In this document: positions 1 through 10,700 of the stretch, piece by piece
Layout of the letters: each line of letters opens with the position of its first letter
Numbering within the stretch: the stretch's first letter is position 1
Assembly: GCF_047425875.1 (NCBI RefSeq)
Contig: NZ_CP179727.1
Coordinates: 434,001 to 498,000 of the forward strand
DNA from: Macrococcoides animalis
GTDB taxonomy: Bacteria; Bacillota; Bacilli; Staphylococcales; Staphylococcaceae
Direction of reading: 5' to 3'
Length of the DNA stretch: 64,000 nucleotides
Made by a program: the position numbers and the translations under genes
The notes under the pieces: generated by a model
Told to the model about the DNA's origin: nothing
The model's input: the letters and a program-made list of their open reading frames with translations, nothing else
Databases searched by the model: none

Positions 1-1
1 T

Positions 2-163
2 GGTCAATCTGGAGTGGATAAACGTATTGACATCATTGCGACAGCCATAATTGGAAACATGTCTATTGATGACCTTAAAGAAATTGAAGTTGCATATAGC
101 CCTGTTTATAGTAGCCCAAAGGACATCATTAACATGCTTGGATATAAAGCTGAACAAAAATAA
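2..163 (+). CDS. cdr: CoA-disulfide reductase, C-terminal end (partial)
   Basis: An open frame enters from the left edge and ends in TAA at 161-163, giving 53 residues. The tail contains GVDKRIDIIATAI, then VAYSP and a final NMLGYKAE, which I recognise as the C-terminal dimerisation segment of staphylococcal CoA-disulfide reductase. That FAD enzyme uses NADPH to keep coenzyme A, the main low-molecular-weight thiol beside bacillithiol, in reduced form. Position near addAB also agrees with the order I know from S. aureus. The catalytic part lies outside the window, so the assignment rests on the tail and on context. Confidence 0.75.
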   Translation, partial: GQSGVDKRIDIIATAIIGNMSIDDLKEIEVAYSPVYSSPKDIINMLGYKAEQK

Positions 164-187
164 AAAACCGCTGAAGCGGTTTTTTTA
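164..187. terminator. Bidirectional terminator cdr / GH13-like gene
   Basis: The stem pairs ACCGC with GCGGT around a TGAA loop, flanked by A and T runs on the two sides, so it can stop transcription from both directions. The stop codon of the minus-strand gene (185-187) lies in its T run. Confidence 0.85.
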
Positions 188-1597
188 TTTTGTATTATTA
201 TGTTGGCTCGCTAAATATTTTTTTCGGTTACGCGTTGCTCCAATAATAAATGCTGTAAATAAAACGACAATCGTGCCTGCTGCAATTAAGTACCCATTGT
301 TGAATCCTTGATTCTTCACAACTGCGTATAATTCAGCTTCTTCACGATTTGTAATCAAGGAAAATTTATTATCTTTATAGTGTACGCGGTCACCAATAAG
401 TAATCCACTTAACATTTGATCTTTAGGAATTTTTTTACTATCTAATTTCACATTCGTTGCTTTACTTGTATTGTTCACATTGTATACAAAATCAACTTTC
501 TTTGTATCAAAGTATATGAGTTGATTCCCTTTATTGTTGTAGATTACATCTGATTTACCTTCAAACATTTCATCATACTTTTTATATACACCACTTATTA
601 CTTCTAAATATTCAATTACTTCTTTTTCTACACGGAAATCAAGTAATTGGTGAATATCAGGTGCCTTGTCGCCGTTCATAGCAATCTCAGTACCATATGT
701 CATACTGATTGGCATTTTTTGAATCATTAAATAACTCATCATTTGCTTAATTCGGGTACCTGGAAACATATTTTCTTTTGCTGCATAATTTGTAAATCTC
801 GGCATAAAGAAATTATCACTTGAAAGTAATTCATTTGATTCATATTTGTCTGGAATATCTTGATCCGTTGTTTTGAAAGCATTGGCTAATGCCTTCGTGG
901 TTTCTAATTTTTGCACATGACTAAATCCTGATACATTAATATCTTCATTTAAAATGGCTATTGTTTCAATATGATCAGGGAATACTGCTTTTGCATCAAT
1001 ACCATCCTGCATTGCATACATTGAAACGCCATCAATACCAAACTTTTCTACAAATTGAGTAACAGCCTCTTTATATTTCTTTTGATTATCAGGATTGTTT
1101 AAATCAATAATTTTTTTATCTTTAAAATATTTTTTTTGGAAAGTATTCATTTTCGTATCTGGGGTTGCAGTGAAACCATCTGTGACGGTTGTTGGTATAT
1201 CAACGATAACTTTCATCTTTTTATCGTGTGCTAATTTAATCATTTTCTTAAATTGTTTTTCGCCACCATAAACTTCATCCACTGAAACATAATTTTTAAT
1301 GTCATAACCTAAGTAATCCTTTTGATTCTTTTCAAACACAGGAGAAACATGTAACGTGTTAAACCCCATTTTTTTGATGTAATCCATCTTACTAATAATA
1401 CCGTTAAAGTCACCACCGAAAGGTAAATTTACATCCTTTTCATTATGAATATGTTTATTGTTGTCTTCATTTGCATTCATAAAGCGATCAACTATTAAAC
1501 TATAAATACGTAAATTTGAATCAGTTGCAGCAACTGCTTTCGGTTGCATCGAAATGAGCAACATGATACTTGCTATAAATATTATTATTTTTTTCAT
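185..1597 (-). CDS. Membrane-anchored GH13 (alpha-amylase-like) protein with degenerate active site
   Basis: 470 residues from the ATG at 1597, chosen because GAGG lies 8 bases upstream; the in-frame ATG at 1603 is only 2 bases from it. A signal peptide (about 1-24, ending AVAA) and a C-terminal membrane helix (about 436-456) followed by a basic tail point to an outward-facing anchored protein. The GH13 barrel is recognisable from IYSLIVDRF (31-39), FGGDFNGII (60-68), GYDI (97-100), GIDG (187-190) and YGTEIAM. However, region I reads VDIPTTV instead of ending in NH, region II reads GVSMYAM where family members have R-x-D (nucleophile), and region IV reads DNFFMPRF where HD is expected. Hydrolysis therefore seems unlikely; a binding or scaffolding role is possible but is inference. 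Confidence 0.75.
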   Translation of the reverse strand: MKKIIIFIASIMLLISMQPKAVAATDSNLRIYSLIVDRFMNANEDNNKHIHNEKDVNLPFGGDFNGIISKMDYIKKMGFNTLHVSPVFEKNQKDYLGYDIKNYVSVDEVYGGEKQFKKMIKLAHDKKMKVIVDIPTTVTDGFTATPDTKMNTFQKKYFKDKKIIDLNNPDNQKKYKEAVTQFVEKFGIDGVSMYAMQDGIDAKAVFPDHIETIAILNEDINVSGFSHVQKLETTKALANAFKTTDQDIPDKYESNELLSSDNFFMPRFTNYAAKENMFPGTRIKQMMSYLMIQKMPISMTYGTEIAMNGDKAPDIHQLLDFRVEKEVIEYLEVISGVYKKYDEMFEGKSDVIYNNKGNQLIYFDTKKVDFVYNVNNTSKATNVKLDSKKIPKDQMLSGLLIGDRVHYKDNKFSLITNREEAELYAVVKNQGFNNGYLIAAGTIVVLFTAFIIGATRNRKKYLASQHNNTK

Positions 1598-1682
1598 TCC
1601 CATTACCTCACTTTAGTCGTTACACTTGATTATACTAAAATAAATAGAACGTGGGGGGAAATTCATAAAAAATTCAAGAATC

Positions 1683-1712
1683 AAAAAGAACCTCTATAAT
1701 AGAGGCTCTAAT
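1683..1712 (-). terminator. Terminator after yisL-like gene
   Basis: On the minus strand GCCTCTATTATAGAGG forms a short hairpin (CCTCT/AGAGG) followed by TTCTTTTTG, just after the stop codon at 1717. Confidence 0.75.
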
Positions 1713-1716
1713 AAAT

Positions 1717-2103
1717 TTACTTGAACATTCCTGTAATTGGACCTAATGGTAAATGTGCACCTAAGCCAATTGTAATGATAGCAACTAGAATCACAATGTA
1801 GAAGAAATTTCTAGACGCTTTTTTTCTTTTCTTACGTGCTAATGTAACTTCCATTAATGCAATAGTTGCTAAACCTAATAAGAATTTTATACCGTACATC
1901 ATAGCATCTGCGTTCATCGCTTTAAAGAAGATAAAACATCCACTTACTAAAGCAAGCAAAGCAAAGACACGTAATAACATCATAAGTGGTTTAAAATATT
2001 TACTTGGTCCTAATCGATCTGAAAAATTTTCATATGCTGCAAAAAAGACGATTAATAAAACAACCCAACTCATGATGTGTAAATGTAACATACCAGTAAT
2101 CAT
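1717..2103 (-). CDS. YisL-type membrane protein (DUF1516 family)
   Basis: 128 residues with four hydrophobic segments (about 5-23, 38-58, 66-86 and 102-121). It starts MITGMLHLHIMSWVV and has a basic ARKKRKK loop before the last helix. The histidine-bearing first helix and overall size match the YisL/DUF1516 family of small integral membrane proteins, whose function is unknown. A GGGGG ribosome site precedes the ATG. It stands as a single gene between two hairpin terminators. Confidence 0.7.
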   Translation of the reverse strand: MITGMLHLHIMSWVVLLIVFFAAYENFSDRLGPSKYFKPLMMLLRVFALLALVSGCFIFFKAMNADAMMYGIKFLLGLATIALMEVTLARKKRKKASRNFFYIVILVAIITIGLGAHLPLGPITGMFK

Positions 2104-2232
2104 TGGTGTTCCCCCTATATCTATATTTCATACTTATATATTTTAACATATATTTTACTATAGCGTTAATAAAGAGTGTATATCGCATTTAAAGAATCTA
2201 TCATCTAGTAAAGTCTTCTTGTGTTTCCAACT

Positions 2233-2269
2233 AAAAAAAAGACATCCTTGGATTTCCAAAGTTGTCTTA
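2233..2269 (-). terminator. Terminator after FAH-family gene
   Basis: On the minus strand AAGACA and TGTCTT flank an inner CTTTGG/CCAAGG stem, followed by eight T residues. It lies about 40 bases past the FAH-family stop codon. Confidence 0.85.
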
Positions 2270-2310
2270 AATAAAAGGAGTCAAAATTGATTACTTTATG
2301 GGTTTTCTAC

Positions 2311-3210
2311 TTATTCTCCTACTGTATTCATCAAAGTACCAATACCATCTATCGTTACTTTAATCTCGTCGCCGCGTTTTAAGTATACTGGAGGATTCAT
2401 ACCTGCACCAACACCACTTGGCGTACCTGTAGCAATCACATCTCCAGGGTGAAGCGCAACATATTTTGAAATTTCAGCAATTAAATCGTCAATTTTTAAT
2501 ACCATATCTTTTGTATTACCATCTTGTCGGATTTCATTATTTACTTTCGTAACGATACTTGCATTTTCTGGTGTAGGTAACTCATCTTTTGTTACAATGT
2601 AAGGTCCCATTGGGCATCCACCAATTAAACTTTTTGAAAGGAAAGCTTGAGAATGTTCTTTTTGTAAGTCACGTGCAGTAATATCATTAATAATTGTATA
2701 ACCATATACAAAGTCTAATGCCATTGCTTTAGGAATCTTATGGCCATACTTACCGATAACTATACCTAATTCACCTTCATAGTCTAATGCATTTGTTACA
2801 TCACTATGGGCTGGAATTTCATTACCATCACCGATTAAACTAGATGGAGCTTTCGTAAATACATATAATTGATCTACTTCATTATTTAATTCTGATGCAT
2901 GTTCAGCATAGTTACGACCAATTGCAATAACATTATTTGTTGGAGTTACTGGTGGTAAGAATTGAATTGCAGTGAAATCATATTTATAGTCAGCTTTATT
3001 ACTAGATGCTTCAACTTTTTCAATTGTCACACGAACTAATTCCTGAAAGTCAACTGTGTTATTTTGTTGCAAAGCTTCTAGTAATGTTTTAGGATAGTCC
3101 CCTTCTTTGAAATCAGCAAATACTTTAACTAAATCCCAAACTGCATCCTCACGCTTAACTTTTACGCCATATGTTACTTTGTCTTCAAACTTAAATGTTA
3201 AAAACTTCAT
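2311..3210 (-). CDS. Fumarylacetoacetate hydrolase (FAH) family protein
   Basis: 299 residues. The FAH C-terminal fold starts around residue 100 with NVIAIGRNYAEHASELN. It carries the family metal ligands in DYEGELGIVIGK and the segment YTIINDITARDLQ, then ATGTPSGVGAG near the end. Members act on beta-diketo acids (acylpyruvate hydrolysis, oxaloacetate decarboxylation or 2-hydroxyhepta-2,4-diene-1,7-dioate isomerisation), and sequence alone does not say which. The start is supported by GGAGTGG about 5 bases upstream. It is a monocistronic gene; an ortholog is found near addAB in other staphylococci. Confidence 0.85.
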   Translation of the reverse strand: MKFLTFKFEDKVTYGVKVKREDAVWDLVKVFADFKEGDYPKTLLEALQQNNTVDFQELVRVTIEKVEASSNKADYKYDFTAIQFLPPVTPTNNVIAIGRNYAEHASELNNEVDQLYVFTKAPSSLIGDGNEIPAHSDVTNALDYEGELGIVIGKYGHKIPKAMALDFVYGYTIINDITARDLQKEHSQAFLSKSLIGGCPMGPYIVTKDELPTPENASIVTKVNNEIRQDGNTKDMVLKIDDLIAEISKYVALHPGDVIATGTPSGVGAGMNPPVYLKRGDEIKVTIDGIGTLMNTVGE

Positions 3211-3280
3211 TCCGCTTCCACTCCTCTTCTATGTTGCCCTCATTATACAGAATATTTTCATAACTTTCATTCTTTTGTGT

Positions 3281-4324
3281 TTAACTGTGTCTATATTTCT
3301 TATATTTGTCTATCCATATACTGATTGCTATATATAATATGCTTATAATAACAGCTATAATGAATGACTGTCGCATTAAATGAACAATCGATGTTGCTGG
3401 ATAATGTAATTTATGAATGCCAGTAAATACGGTATAGACGATAATATCTATGACGATAATTACGCTGATAAATAACAATGCTTGTTGTGTCACGACTTCT
3501 TTTGAAAGTTGGTTCTCAAAGTTTCTCACAATAATAAGAATGATAAATATTAATCCTAATCCTTGTAAACTTGAACCAAGCATCGCAAGTGAGAATTGTA
3601 AAAATCCATAACTGAATTTAAATATGAGTAGTTTTACTGTCGTACCACAAATCAAACAAATCAAAGCATGAATAACAATATTATTTGTCCCTTCTCTTTT
3701 ATTATGATGATATATCCCCATCATTAAACCAGGCACTATCCCTACAACAAAAGCAATCACGTAATACAATATATGTGTCATAAAATATGAAATGTTAAGG
3801 TGTATAAATTCAAATAAGTGATGTTTATTATGAATTTCAATAAACTGTTGGAACTGATTCACGTTTAAAAATGATTCATAGTTTAAAAATAATATCATCA
3901 TAGGTATCACGATGATGAATGAAAATCCTGCATAAATCCCCAATGTTATCCAGGCATATTGCTGGGTTGATATTTTTCTATTGATAATCAATTTCAAAAT
4001 AAGGATGCCAATAGATAATCCTAAAACGACACTCATTCTCGTTATTAATAACGAAATCAATAGTCCAATTACAATCAGCAACATGACTGATTTATTGTTT
4101 AATTGATGCAATAAATGAAATCGCTTTCCAATGATAAAGCCAAACATACTAAAACTCATGAAAACAATCATCATGATATAAATTGATAATGTTGGCATTT
4201 CCATTTCGTTATAATATTCAAATGGATTAATCAACTCAATTGGCTGGTTAACTAAAAATGCAATACTCAATGTATACAATATCAGCGGTATTGCGTATAG
4301 ACCGTGTACTACAAATTGTTTCAT
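3281..4324 (-). CDS. Unknown polytopic membrane protein coupled to addA
   Basis: 347 residues with about nine to ten hydrophobic helices spread over the whole length and a short basic tail (DKYKKYRHS). I do not recognise a family and see no catalytic or transport signature. Its ATG overlaps the addA stop codon as ATGA, and AGAGGTG lies inside the end of addA, so it is probably translated by coupling as the last gene of the addBA transcript. It is absent from the order I remember for S. aureus, where the FAH gene follows addA directly. A role in DNA repair is not implied by position alone. Confidence 0.7.
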   Translation of the reverse strand: MKQFVVHGLYAIPLILYTLSIAFLVNQPIELINPFEYYNEMEMPTLSIYIMMIVFMSFSMFGFIIGKRFHLLHQLNNKSVMLLIVIGLLISLLITRMSVVLGLSIGILILKLIINRKISTQQYAWITLGIYAGFSFIIVIPMMILFLNYESFLNVNQFQQFIEIHNKHHLFEFIHLNISYFMTHILYYVIAFVVGIVPGLMMGIYHHNKREGTNNIVIHALICLICGTTVKLLIFKFSYGFLQFSLAMLGSSLQGLGLIFIILIIVRNFENQLSKEVVTQQALLFISVIIVIDIIVYTVFTGIHKLHYPATSIVHLMRQSFIIAVIISILYIAISIWIDKYKKYRHS

Positions 4325-7300
4325 GCTTTCACCTCTACAAGTCCACCTTCAAAGAAATAAAGATAAGATTTTACTGGTGCATTCAATACCGTCTCAAGTG
4401 CTGCTTTATAATACGACATTTGAATGCGATAATTTTCGGCCATTGTTTGTAACGTTTCTTCTACAGATTTACCTAGTCTTGGAATGACTTTATCTGTTTT
4501 ATAATCTAATAAATAGTAGTTACTTTCATATTTAAACACACAGTCAATCATCCCCTGCACGAGCTGATCAGGATGAGCATCCACTAAATATTGCTTTCCA
4601 ATAACGAACGGTAACTCGTGATACACTTCATCCGCTTGTGTTAATTTCGCAAATATTTCAGTATTCATAAATGTCTTAATATGCTCTGTATTAATAAACT
4701 GGATGTCTTCACGAGAGATGAGTTTCTTATCTGCTAAACTTTCAATGAATTCATTTAGTTCTGTGTCATTTATTACACGCAGTGGTAAATGTTGCATCAC
4801 TAAATGCATTAATGTCCCTACCTCTTGTGCCGTTTTCTTTTGTTCTGTCATAAACTTCGGTCGATCATATTGTTTCTTACCAAGTTTATATTGATTCACA
4901 TAAGTCCAAGTCGTTAATTCATCTTCTGTTTCAGCTTTTTTTATATCCGAAACGCTTTCCTTAGTAGGTAATGTAAATTCATTTTCGTATGCATAATGAT
5001 AATCTTTTAATGCATGTAACCATTCAGTATCAGCCGTGGATACATCTATTTCAGATTCAATATTCTCTTCTTGTGTAAATGATAATTCATTAATCATTTG
5101 CACAGGTATATTGATTGGTGCATCTGGTTGTAAAATGGCTGGCATAATAAAAGATAATGGGGTTGAAGCATTCATTCGATAGAACAAATCAAGTTTGTTA
5201 TCCATTTCGATATTTTGGAATTTCTCTATTGCTTCTTCTGTATGAACAGAACCAATTAATATTAATTTCTCACGAGCACGTGTAAATGCCACATACATTA
5301 AACGTAACTCTTCTGATACTTGTGATAAGCGCAAATGATGTTTAAAAATACCATTCGTCATCAGTGGAAAAGACACATTAGCTTTCGCATCAAAGTAATT
5401 AATTGCAAGTCCCATCTGTTGATCCATTAATACATCTGACGCCATATCTCTTAAGTTAAACTTTTTATTCAACCCGGCATATATAACAAAAGGGAATTCC
5501 AATCCTTTCGATGCATGGATAGTCATCATTCTTACTACATTTGCTTCATCTGAAATAATATTCACTTCACCAAAGTCTTTTTGGCTGTTTAACATATTAT
5601 CGATATAACGGATAAATTGAAATACACCACGATAACTTGATTGTTCAAAGTTATCTGCTAGTGATAATAACTTATTTAAGTTGGCTGCACGTTGCTGCCC
5701 ACCTGGAAGTAATAAATATTTTTCAACAAAATACGTATCTTCATAAATATAAGATAGCAATTGACTAACACTCATTGATTGTTGACAATTACGATAATCT
5801 TCTAAATCACTCAAAACTTTCATTACTTTCGCTTTTAAGTTGTCATCTCTACCGTTTTCTCGATACTGTATTAAATTTTGGAATAGATAAATCGATGTAT
5901 CGACTGAACGAATCGTTGCCAGTTCGTCAGCACTGAACTGATATATAATACTGCGTAACACTCCTGCTAATGGAACATCTTGTAATGGGTTATCTATGAC
6001 GCGTAAGAAACTCATGATTGACTCAATTTCATCTGTTTTAAAATATCCTTCTTTACTACTCACATGAAATGGAATGTTATAAGCTTTCATCACTTGCATG
6101 TGTGTCACAGCATTACTATAACCACGTTCTAATATGGCGATATCTTTAAATGTTGCTTTTCGGTAGGCTTGCTTTTTAACATCAAATACTTGTTCTTCCT
6201 TAATGATTTGCTCTATACGTTGTGCGATATAATGACTTTCTGGATAGTCAAGTTCAATATTCTCTTTATTCATAATAATCATTTCAGTCGTTTGACGTAC
6301 TTCATCAAATGGTGCACCGTAGTACAGCTTTTGGGTTTCATCATAATCGATGTCACCAATCGTTTCATCCATTATACGTTCAAAGACAGCGTTAGTATCT
6401 TCAATAACAGATGCACGTGATCTAAAGTTTTTAGAGAGTTCTATGACTTTTCCTGTATCATTCGCTCTAAAGTCAGCATACTTTTGCAAGAATAACTCAG
6501 GTTCAGCTTGTCTAAATTTATAGATAGACTGTTTAACATCGCCAACCATAAATAAATTCCCTTTTGATTCAGGATGCTTCTTAATCGCTTGAATGATACT
6601 TTCTTGCACACGGTTCGTATCTTGATATTCATCGACTAATATTTCATGGAAATGATCGCGTAGACCAAGTGCGATTTCAGTCGGTTTTCCATCATTAAGC
6701 AATATTTTTAATGCAAAATGTTCATAATCACTAAAATCAATCACTTTGCGTTCACGTTTTAATTGCTCAAAACGATGCATTACTTGTCCAGTTAGCGCTG
6801 TTAGTGCTGATACTTCACCGAACATTGCTCGAATATCTTCAACCATTTCACTAGGGGGTGCATAAAATAAACCTTTTAAATTTGCAATAATTGATTTCAC
6901 TTCTGATAAATCATTCGTTATTAAATCATTCATCATCTTCGCATCTGGATCGTCCTTCGACTTAACAGATGGCTTACGACCAAAAGAAATCGCTTGAATA
7001 TGTTCGTATTGAGCATACAAATCACTCGGAATTTCTAGACTTTTATCGATTTCTTGTAAATAGTCCAAGGTCTTATCGAATGCTTCACTGATACAGTAAT
7101 TTTCACTCCGTCTAATTAATTGACGTGCTTGTTGGATTGACGTCATCACTATTTCAGATAATCTTTTAAAATTTTCATCTTCAACATGTGCGTGCTTGTA
7201 TTGATCACGTATACGCTCTAACCATGCCTCTGGATCACTATTAGCAATCGTATAGTAATATAGTTTCGCTAATAATCTGCGCAGTTGGGCATCACTACGT

Positions 7301-7785
7301 TCATTCGTTAAATGTAATATTAGCTTTAATTGATTTTCATCTAAACTTTCATATGCACCTTCTAATACTTCATCAATTGCCTGCATTAGTAAAAGGGACA
7401 TTTCTTCATCATTTCCTGTTCTAAAGGTTGGGTCCAGGTCAATTGTATAATAATATTTTTCTATTAAATTTAGACAAAAACGATGCAATGTTGATATCTC
7501 TGCTTGATGAATCTTAACAAGTTGACGTTTCAAATGTTCTGTCGGATTATCTTTTAATTCACTCACGATACGTGAATGTATTCGCTCGCGCATTTCTTTC
7601 GCACTCGCATTCGTAAATGTAACAACAAGCACTTCATCAATATTTATGCCTTTGTCTACAATCTTACGGATAATTCGTTCCACGAGCACAGCAGTTTTAC
7701 CACTGCCTGCAGCTGCAGATACAAGTGTATCTTGACCGTATGTCTCAATCGCTAAATGTTGATTATCAGTCCATGTCATTGCCAT
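4321..7785 (-). CDS. addA: ATP-dependent helicase/nuclease subunit A
   Basis: 1154 residues. The N-terminal UvrD/Rep superfamily 1 helicase has Walker A AAAGSGKT (about 24-31), VDEYQDTN (motif II), VGDVKQSIYKFR and TIHASKGLEF. The C-terminal RecB-type nuclease shows GMIDCVF and LLDYKTDK with its Asp and Lys. With AddB it forms the Gram-positive equivalent of RecBCD, resecting double-strand breaks to a Chi site and loading RecA. AGGAGG sits 8 bases before the ATG. The start overlaps the end of addB by 20 bases, indicating co-translation. It is slightly shorter than the roughly 1,200 residues I know for staphylococcal AddA, without a visible break in any motif. Confidence 0.96.
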   Translation of the reverse strand: MAMTWTDNQHLAIETYGQDTLVSAAAGSGKTAVLVERIIRKIVDKGINIDEVLVVTFTNASAKEMRERIHSRIVSELKDNPTEHLKRQLVKIHQAEISTLHRFCLNLIEKYYYTIDLDPTFRTGNDEEMSLLLMQAIDEVLEGAYESLDENQLKLILHLTNERSDAQLRRLLAKLYYYTIANSDPEAWLERIRDQYKHAHVEDENFKRLSEIVMTSIQQARQLIRRSENYCISEAFDKTLDYLQEIDKSLEIPSDLYAQYEHIQAISFGRKPSVKSKDDPDAKMMNDLITNDLSEVKSIIANLKGLFYAPPSEMVEDIRAMFGEVSALTALTGQVMHRFEQLKRERKVIDFSDYEHFALKILLNDGKPTEIALGLRDHFHEILVDEYQDTNRVQESIIQAIKKHPESKGNLFMVGDVKQSIYKFRQAEPELFLQKYADFRANDTGKVIELSKNFRSRASVIEDTNAVFERIMDETIGDIDYDETQKLYYGAPFDEVRQTTEMIIMNKENIELDYPESHYIAQRIEQIIKEEQVFDVKKQAYRKATFKDIAILERGYSNAVTHMQVMKAYNIPFHVSSKEGYFKTDEIESIMSFLRVIDNPLQDVPLAGVLRSIIYQFSADELATIRSVDTSIYLFQNLIQYRENGRDDNLKAKVMKVLSDLEDYRNCQQSMSVSQLLSYIYEDTYFVEKYLLLPGGQQRAANLNKLLSLADNFEQSSYRGVFQFIRYIDNMLNSQKDFGEVNIISDEANVVRMMTIHASKGLEFPFVIYAGLNKKFNLRDMASDVLMDQQMGLAINYFDAKANVSFPLMTNGIFKHHLRLSQVSEELRLMYVAFTRAREKLILIGSVHTEEAIEKFQNIEMDNKLDLFYRMNASTPLSFIMPAILQPDAPINIPVQMINELSFTQEENIESEIDVSTADTEWLHALKDYHYAYENEFTLPTKESVSDIKKAETEDELTTWTYVNQYKLGKKQYDRPKFMTEQKKTAQEVGTLMHLVMQHLPLRVINDTELNEFIESLADKKLISREDIQFINTEHIKTFMNTEIFAKLTQADEVYHELPFVIGKQYLVDAHPDQLVQGMIDCVFKYESNYYLLDYKTDKVIPRLGKSVEETLQTMAENYRIQMSYYKAALETVLNAPVKSYLYFFEGGLVEVKA

Positions 7786-10700
7786 CTGTTTGTCCTCCTT
7801 TCAGAATTGTTTGAATTACATCGATTTTTTCATCTTTCGTACGAATATCTTGAACGTTTAGTATTGGATCAATATGACATACAGCTTTAAAATCACAATA
7901 ATCACATGGTAACTTATTGCCATATGATAAAGGGGAAATATCACAATCTCCAGATAATACATCTTCCGCTGTTTTTTTAAAGTTGTTGCGGTTATGCTCG
8001 ATAAATTTATTCAAGATATCTACAGGTAATACTTTTGACGCTGAAGTAAACTCTCCTGACTTTTTCAAACCAACAGGAATGATATCTGATTTATTTGTTT
8101 CTGCTATCATTTCATCATAATATTCTACTAAGTCTAGATCATCAATGATATAGCCATCCATTTTATATTCAGCTGCTCTTTTTTTTATTAAATCTTGTGA
8201 CAACTCTTGCTTATTGCTAAGCTTTAATTTAGGCTCATATACGTGAAAATATAACATACCCGCAGGCAAAGTATCTTCTTTCAGACCTAACTTTTCTTTA
8301 TTTTGTAGAACGACATCCATGTAAGTCATCATTTGCATTTGAATCCCGTAATACACTTTTCGTAAATCTAATGATGTCGGACCTGATTTATAGTCAATAA
8401 TCGAAACATAATCATGTTCCATTGTGTTTAAAATGTCGATTCTATCAATCTGGCCACTTATTTCTACCCGTCTTCCTTTTGGTAAATCAATCTTTTGACT
8501 GTCAAGGTCACCTTGTTTACCGAACCGTGTTTCAAATTTCGCCATCTTGAATTTACTTTGCTTCTGGTGTGATTGAATCATGCTAAATGTATCTGTAAGC
8601 ATCGATTCAATCTTTAAAATCATAAAGCGATAATGTTGCTTAGAATACATGATTTCAAATTGAACAGAAGGTAAATGCTGTGATAAATATTGTCTGATTG
8701 CTTGTCTTATATCCTCTCGAGATACACTAAACAATTTGTCCATAAATGTTTCACCTAGATAAGCAAGTACTTCATGATAAATATTGCCAAGTTGGAAACT
8801 TTGTAACTCAAAGTTATCACGTGGTCTGAGTCTTAAACCATGTCCCGCAAAATGCTTAAATGCACATTCATTATAGCTTTCAAATCGCGAAACACTTGCT
8901 TTAATCACATCACCATATAATAAATTGACGTTAGTATCATTGATCGGTCGAGTCTGATTTCGGAACTCGCTTAATTTGAATATTGATTCATATCCATTTG
9001 CATTATAATATTGAATAATATTTTGCCAAGCTTTATCTTGATAGTGTTGAGCCGCTACACGAATTCCTGCATCGATCGTAGTAATTTGTTCATCTGGTTT
9101 GAAATCAGCTGAATACACCATTTGTGTATTGATGATTGCTTTAATATCATTGATATATGATGAAGGTCGCATTGCTTCATATGATTGATTCATTAAGCTA
9201 TAAGATAAATAGAGTGAGTCTGTTGCATTGGTCATTGCGATATAGGCAACAAATCGTTCATCTTGTGTTAATAAATCAGTTGTCGGTGCGAGCTTCAATC
9301 CACCGATGTCCGAAATATCTCTTTTTTCACTATCTGTAATAATGGCATCTTCCTTAATACGGCGAGGTAAAATATCATCGTTTAAACCACAAATGAATAT
9401 GACTTTTTTATTTTCTACTTTCGCTAAATCTAAGTTTAATATTTGAATTTGATCTAAACCTTGTGGTGCAGCATTGTATTCTAACGATTCAAATCCAACA
9501 TCTAATATTTCTACCATCGCGTCATAAGTTAATGCTTTATCTCGTAATACTTCAACAAAGTCATCTAACACTTGATTAATGCCATTCAACAATTGATCAA
9601 ACTCTAGCGCTTTATAATTTTGGCCATCTTCACGCATTTTATCGCGATTCGCCATTAAGTATTCAGGCAGTTGAATCGTTAATAAAAATTGATATAAGTG
9701 TGTGGCAAATTCAGCTGCATTAGTTGATTCTGTTAATGATTTTCTGAGTGGTTCAATGAGCGCCAAAATATGGTCAACATAATGAATAAATTGTTCCCAA
9801 ACTTCTGTTGAGTACATATCATCTTTACTGTAATGTAATTTTCTTTTTTCAATTAAATCTTTATAATGCATGCCTCGTGTAATCATGACATTTTCAAGCA
9901 TATCAACGAATTGAATGTCTAAACGTTCTGCATTTTTTGTGACTAATCCTGTTTTTAATGCTCTATATAAATGATCAAGCTGAAATGTATTTTTAAAGAA
10001 ATCAAGCAATGAGCGTATTAATTCAATACTATGATGATGATGCATCACTTCTTTCAAATCAGTATGGTATGGTAAATTAAGTTGAATTGCACGTTTTATC
10101 AAGCTTTCAGCATGCGCTTGGTCACGATACAATACGGCTATATCTTTATATCGATAATCATTTTTACCTAAGTTATAAATTTTATGCATTATACCATTTA
10201 CTTCTGATTGAATGTTATCCGCTTCTAAAATCTTAATTTCTTCTTTAGGGAAGGCTTGCACGTGTAATGCATCAAATTGTGCTTCTAAATGCTTTAAAGC
10301 CGGATTGTTAAAACGGTAAGTATAAACGAATTTCGTGATTGTAAAATCTATATTGCTTACATTTAAATATTCCGAAATACTGTGAAATGTTTCTTCTGTT
10401 TTACGGAATAAGTCACTTTGGTGTTCTGGATCAATTGTAAGTGCTATAGTAACTGACTTTGCATGTTGACACAGGGCTAAAATGACTAAATATTCAATCG
10501 TTGTAAAGTTATAAAATCCATCAATATAAATATCTGACTGTTTAATTGAAGGTGAAATTTCGATCAACTGCATTAAATGATAAAGTGTATCTTCAGATTG
10601 CATGAATTCATTGGACATTTCTGTGTTTAACGCATCATAAATAAGCGCAATATCATGTAATTTATCTAAGGTTCTAACTTCTAAATTCGAAGTTGTTAAT

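Noticed and set aside
51..311. Plus-strand frame of 86 codons at the left edge
   Set aside because: It crosses the cdr stop codon and terminator in another frame and overlaps the GH13-like gene; no ribosome site or family.
6169..6420. Open frames opposite addA and addB
   Set aside because: They are shadows on the reverse strand of two long genes and have no ribosome site or protein-like composition.
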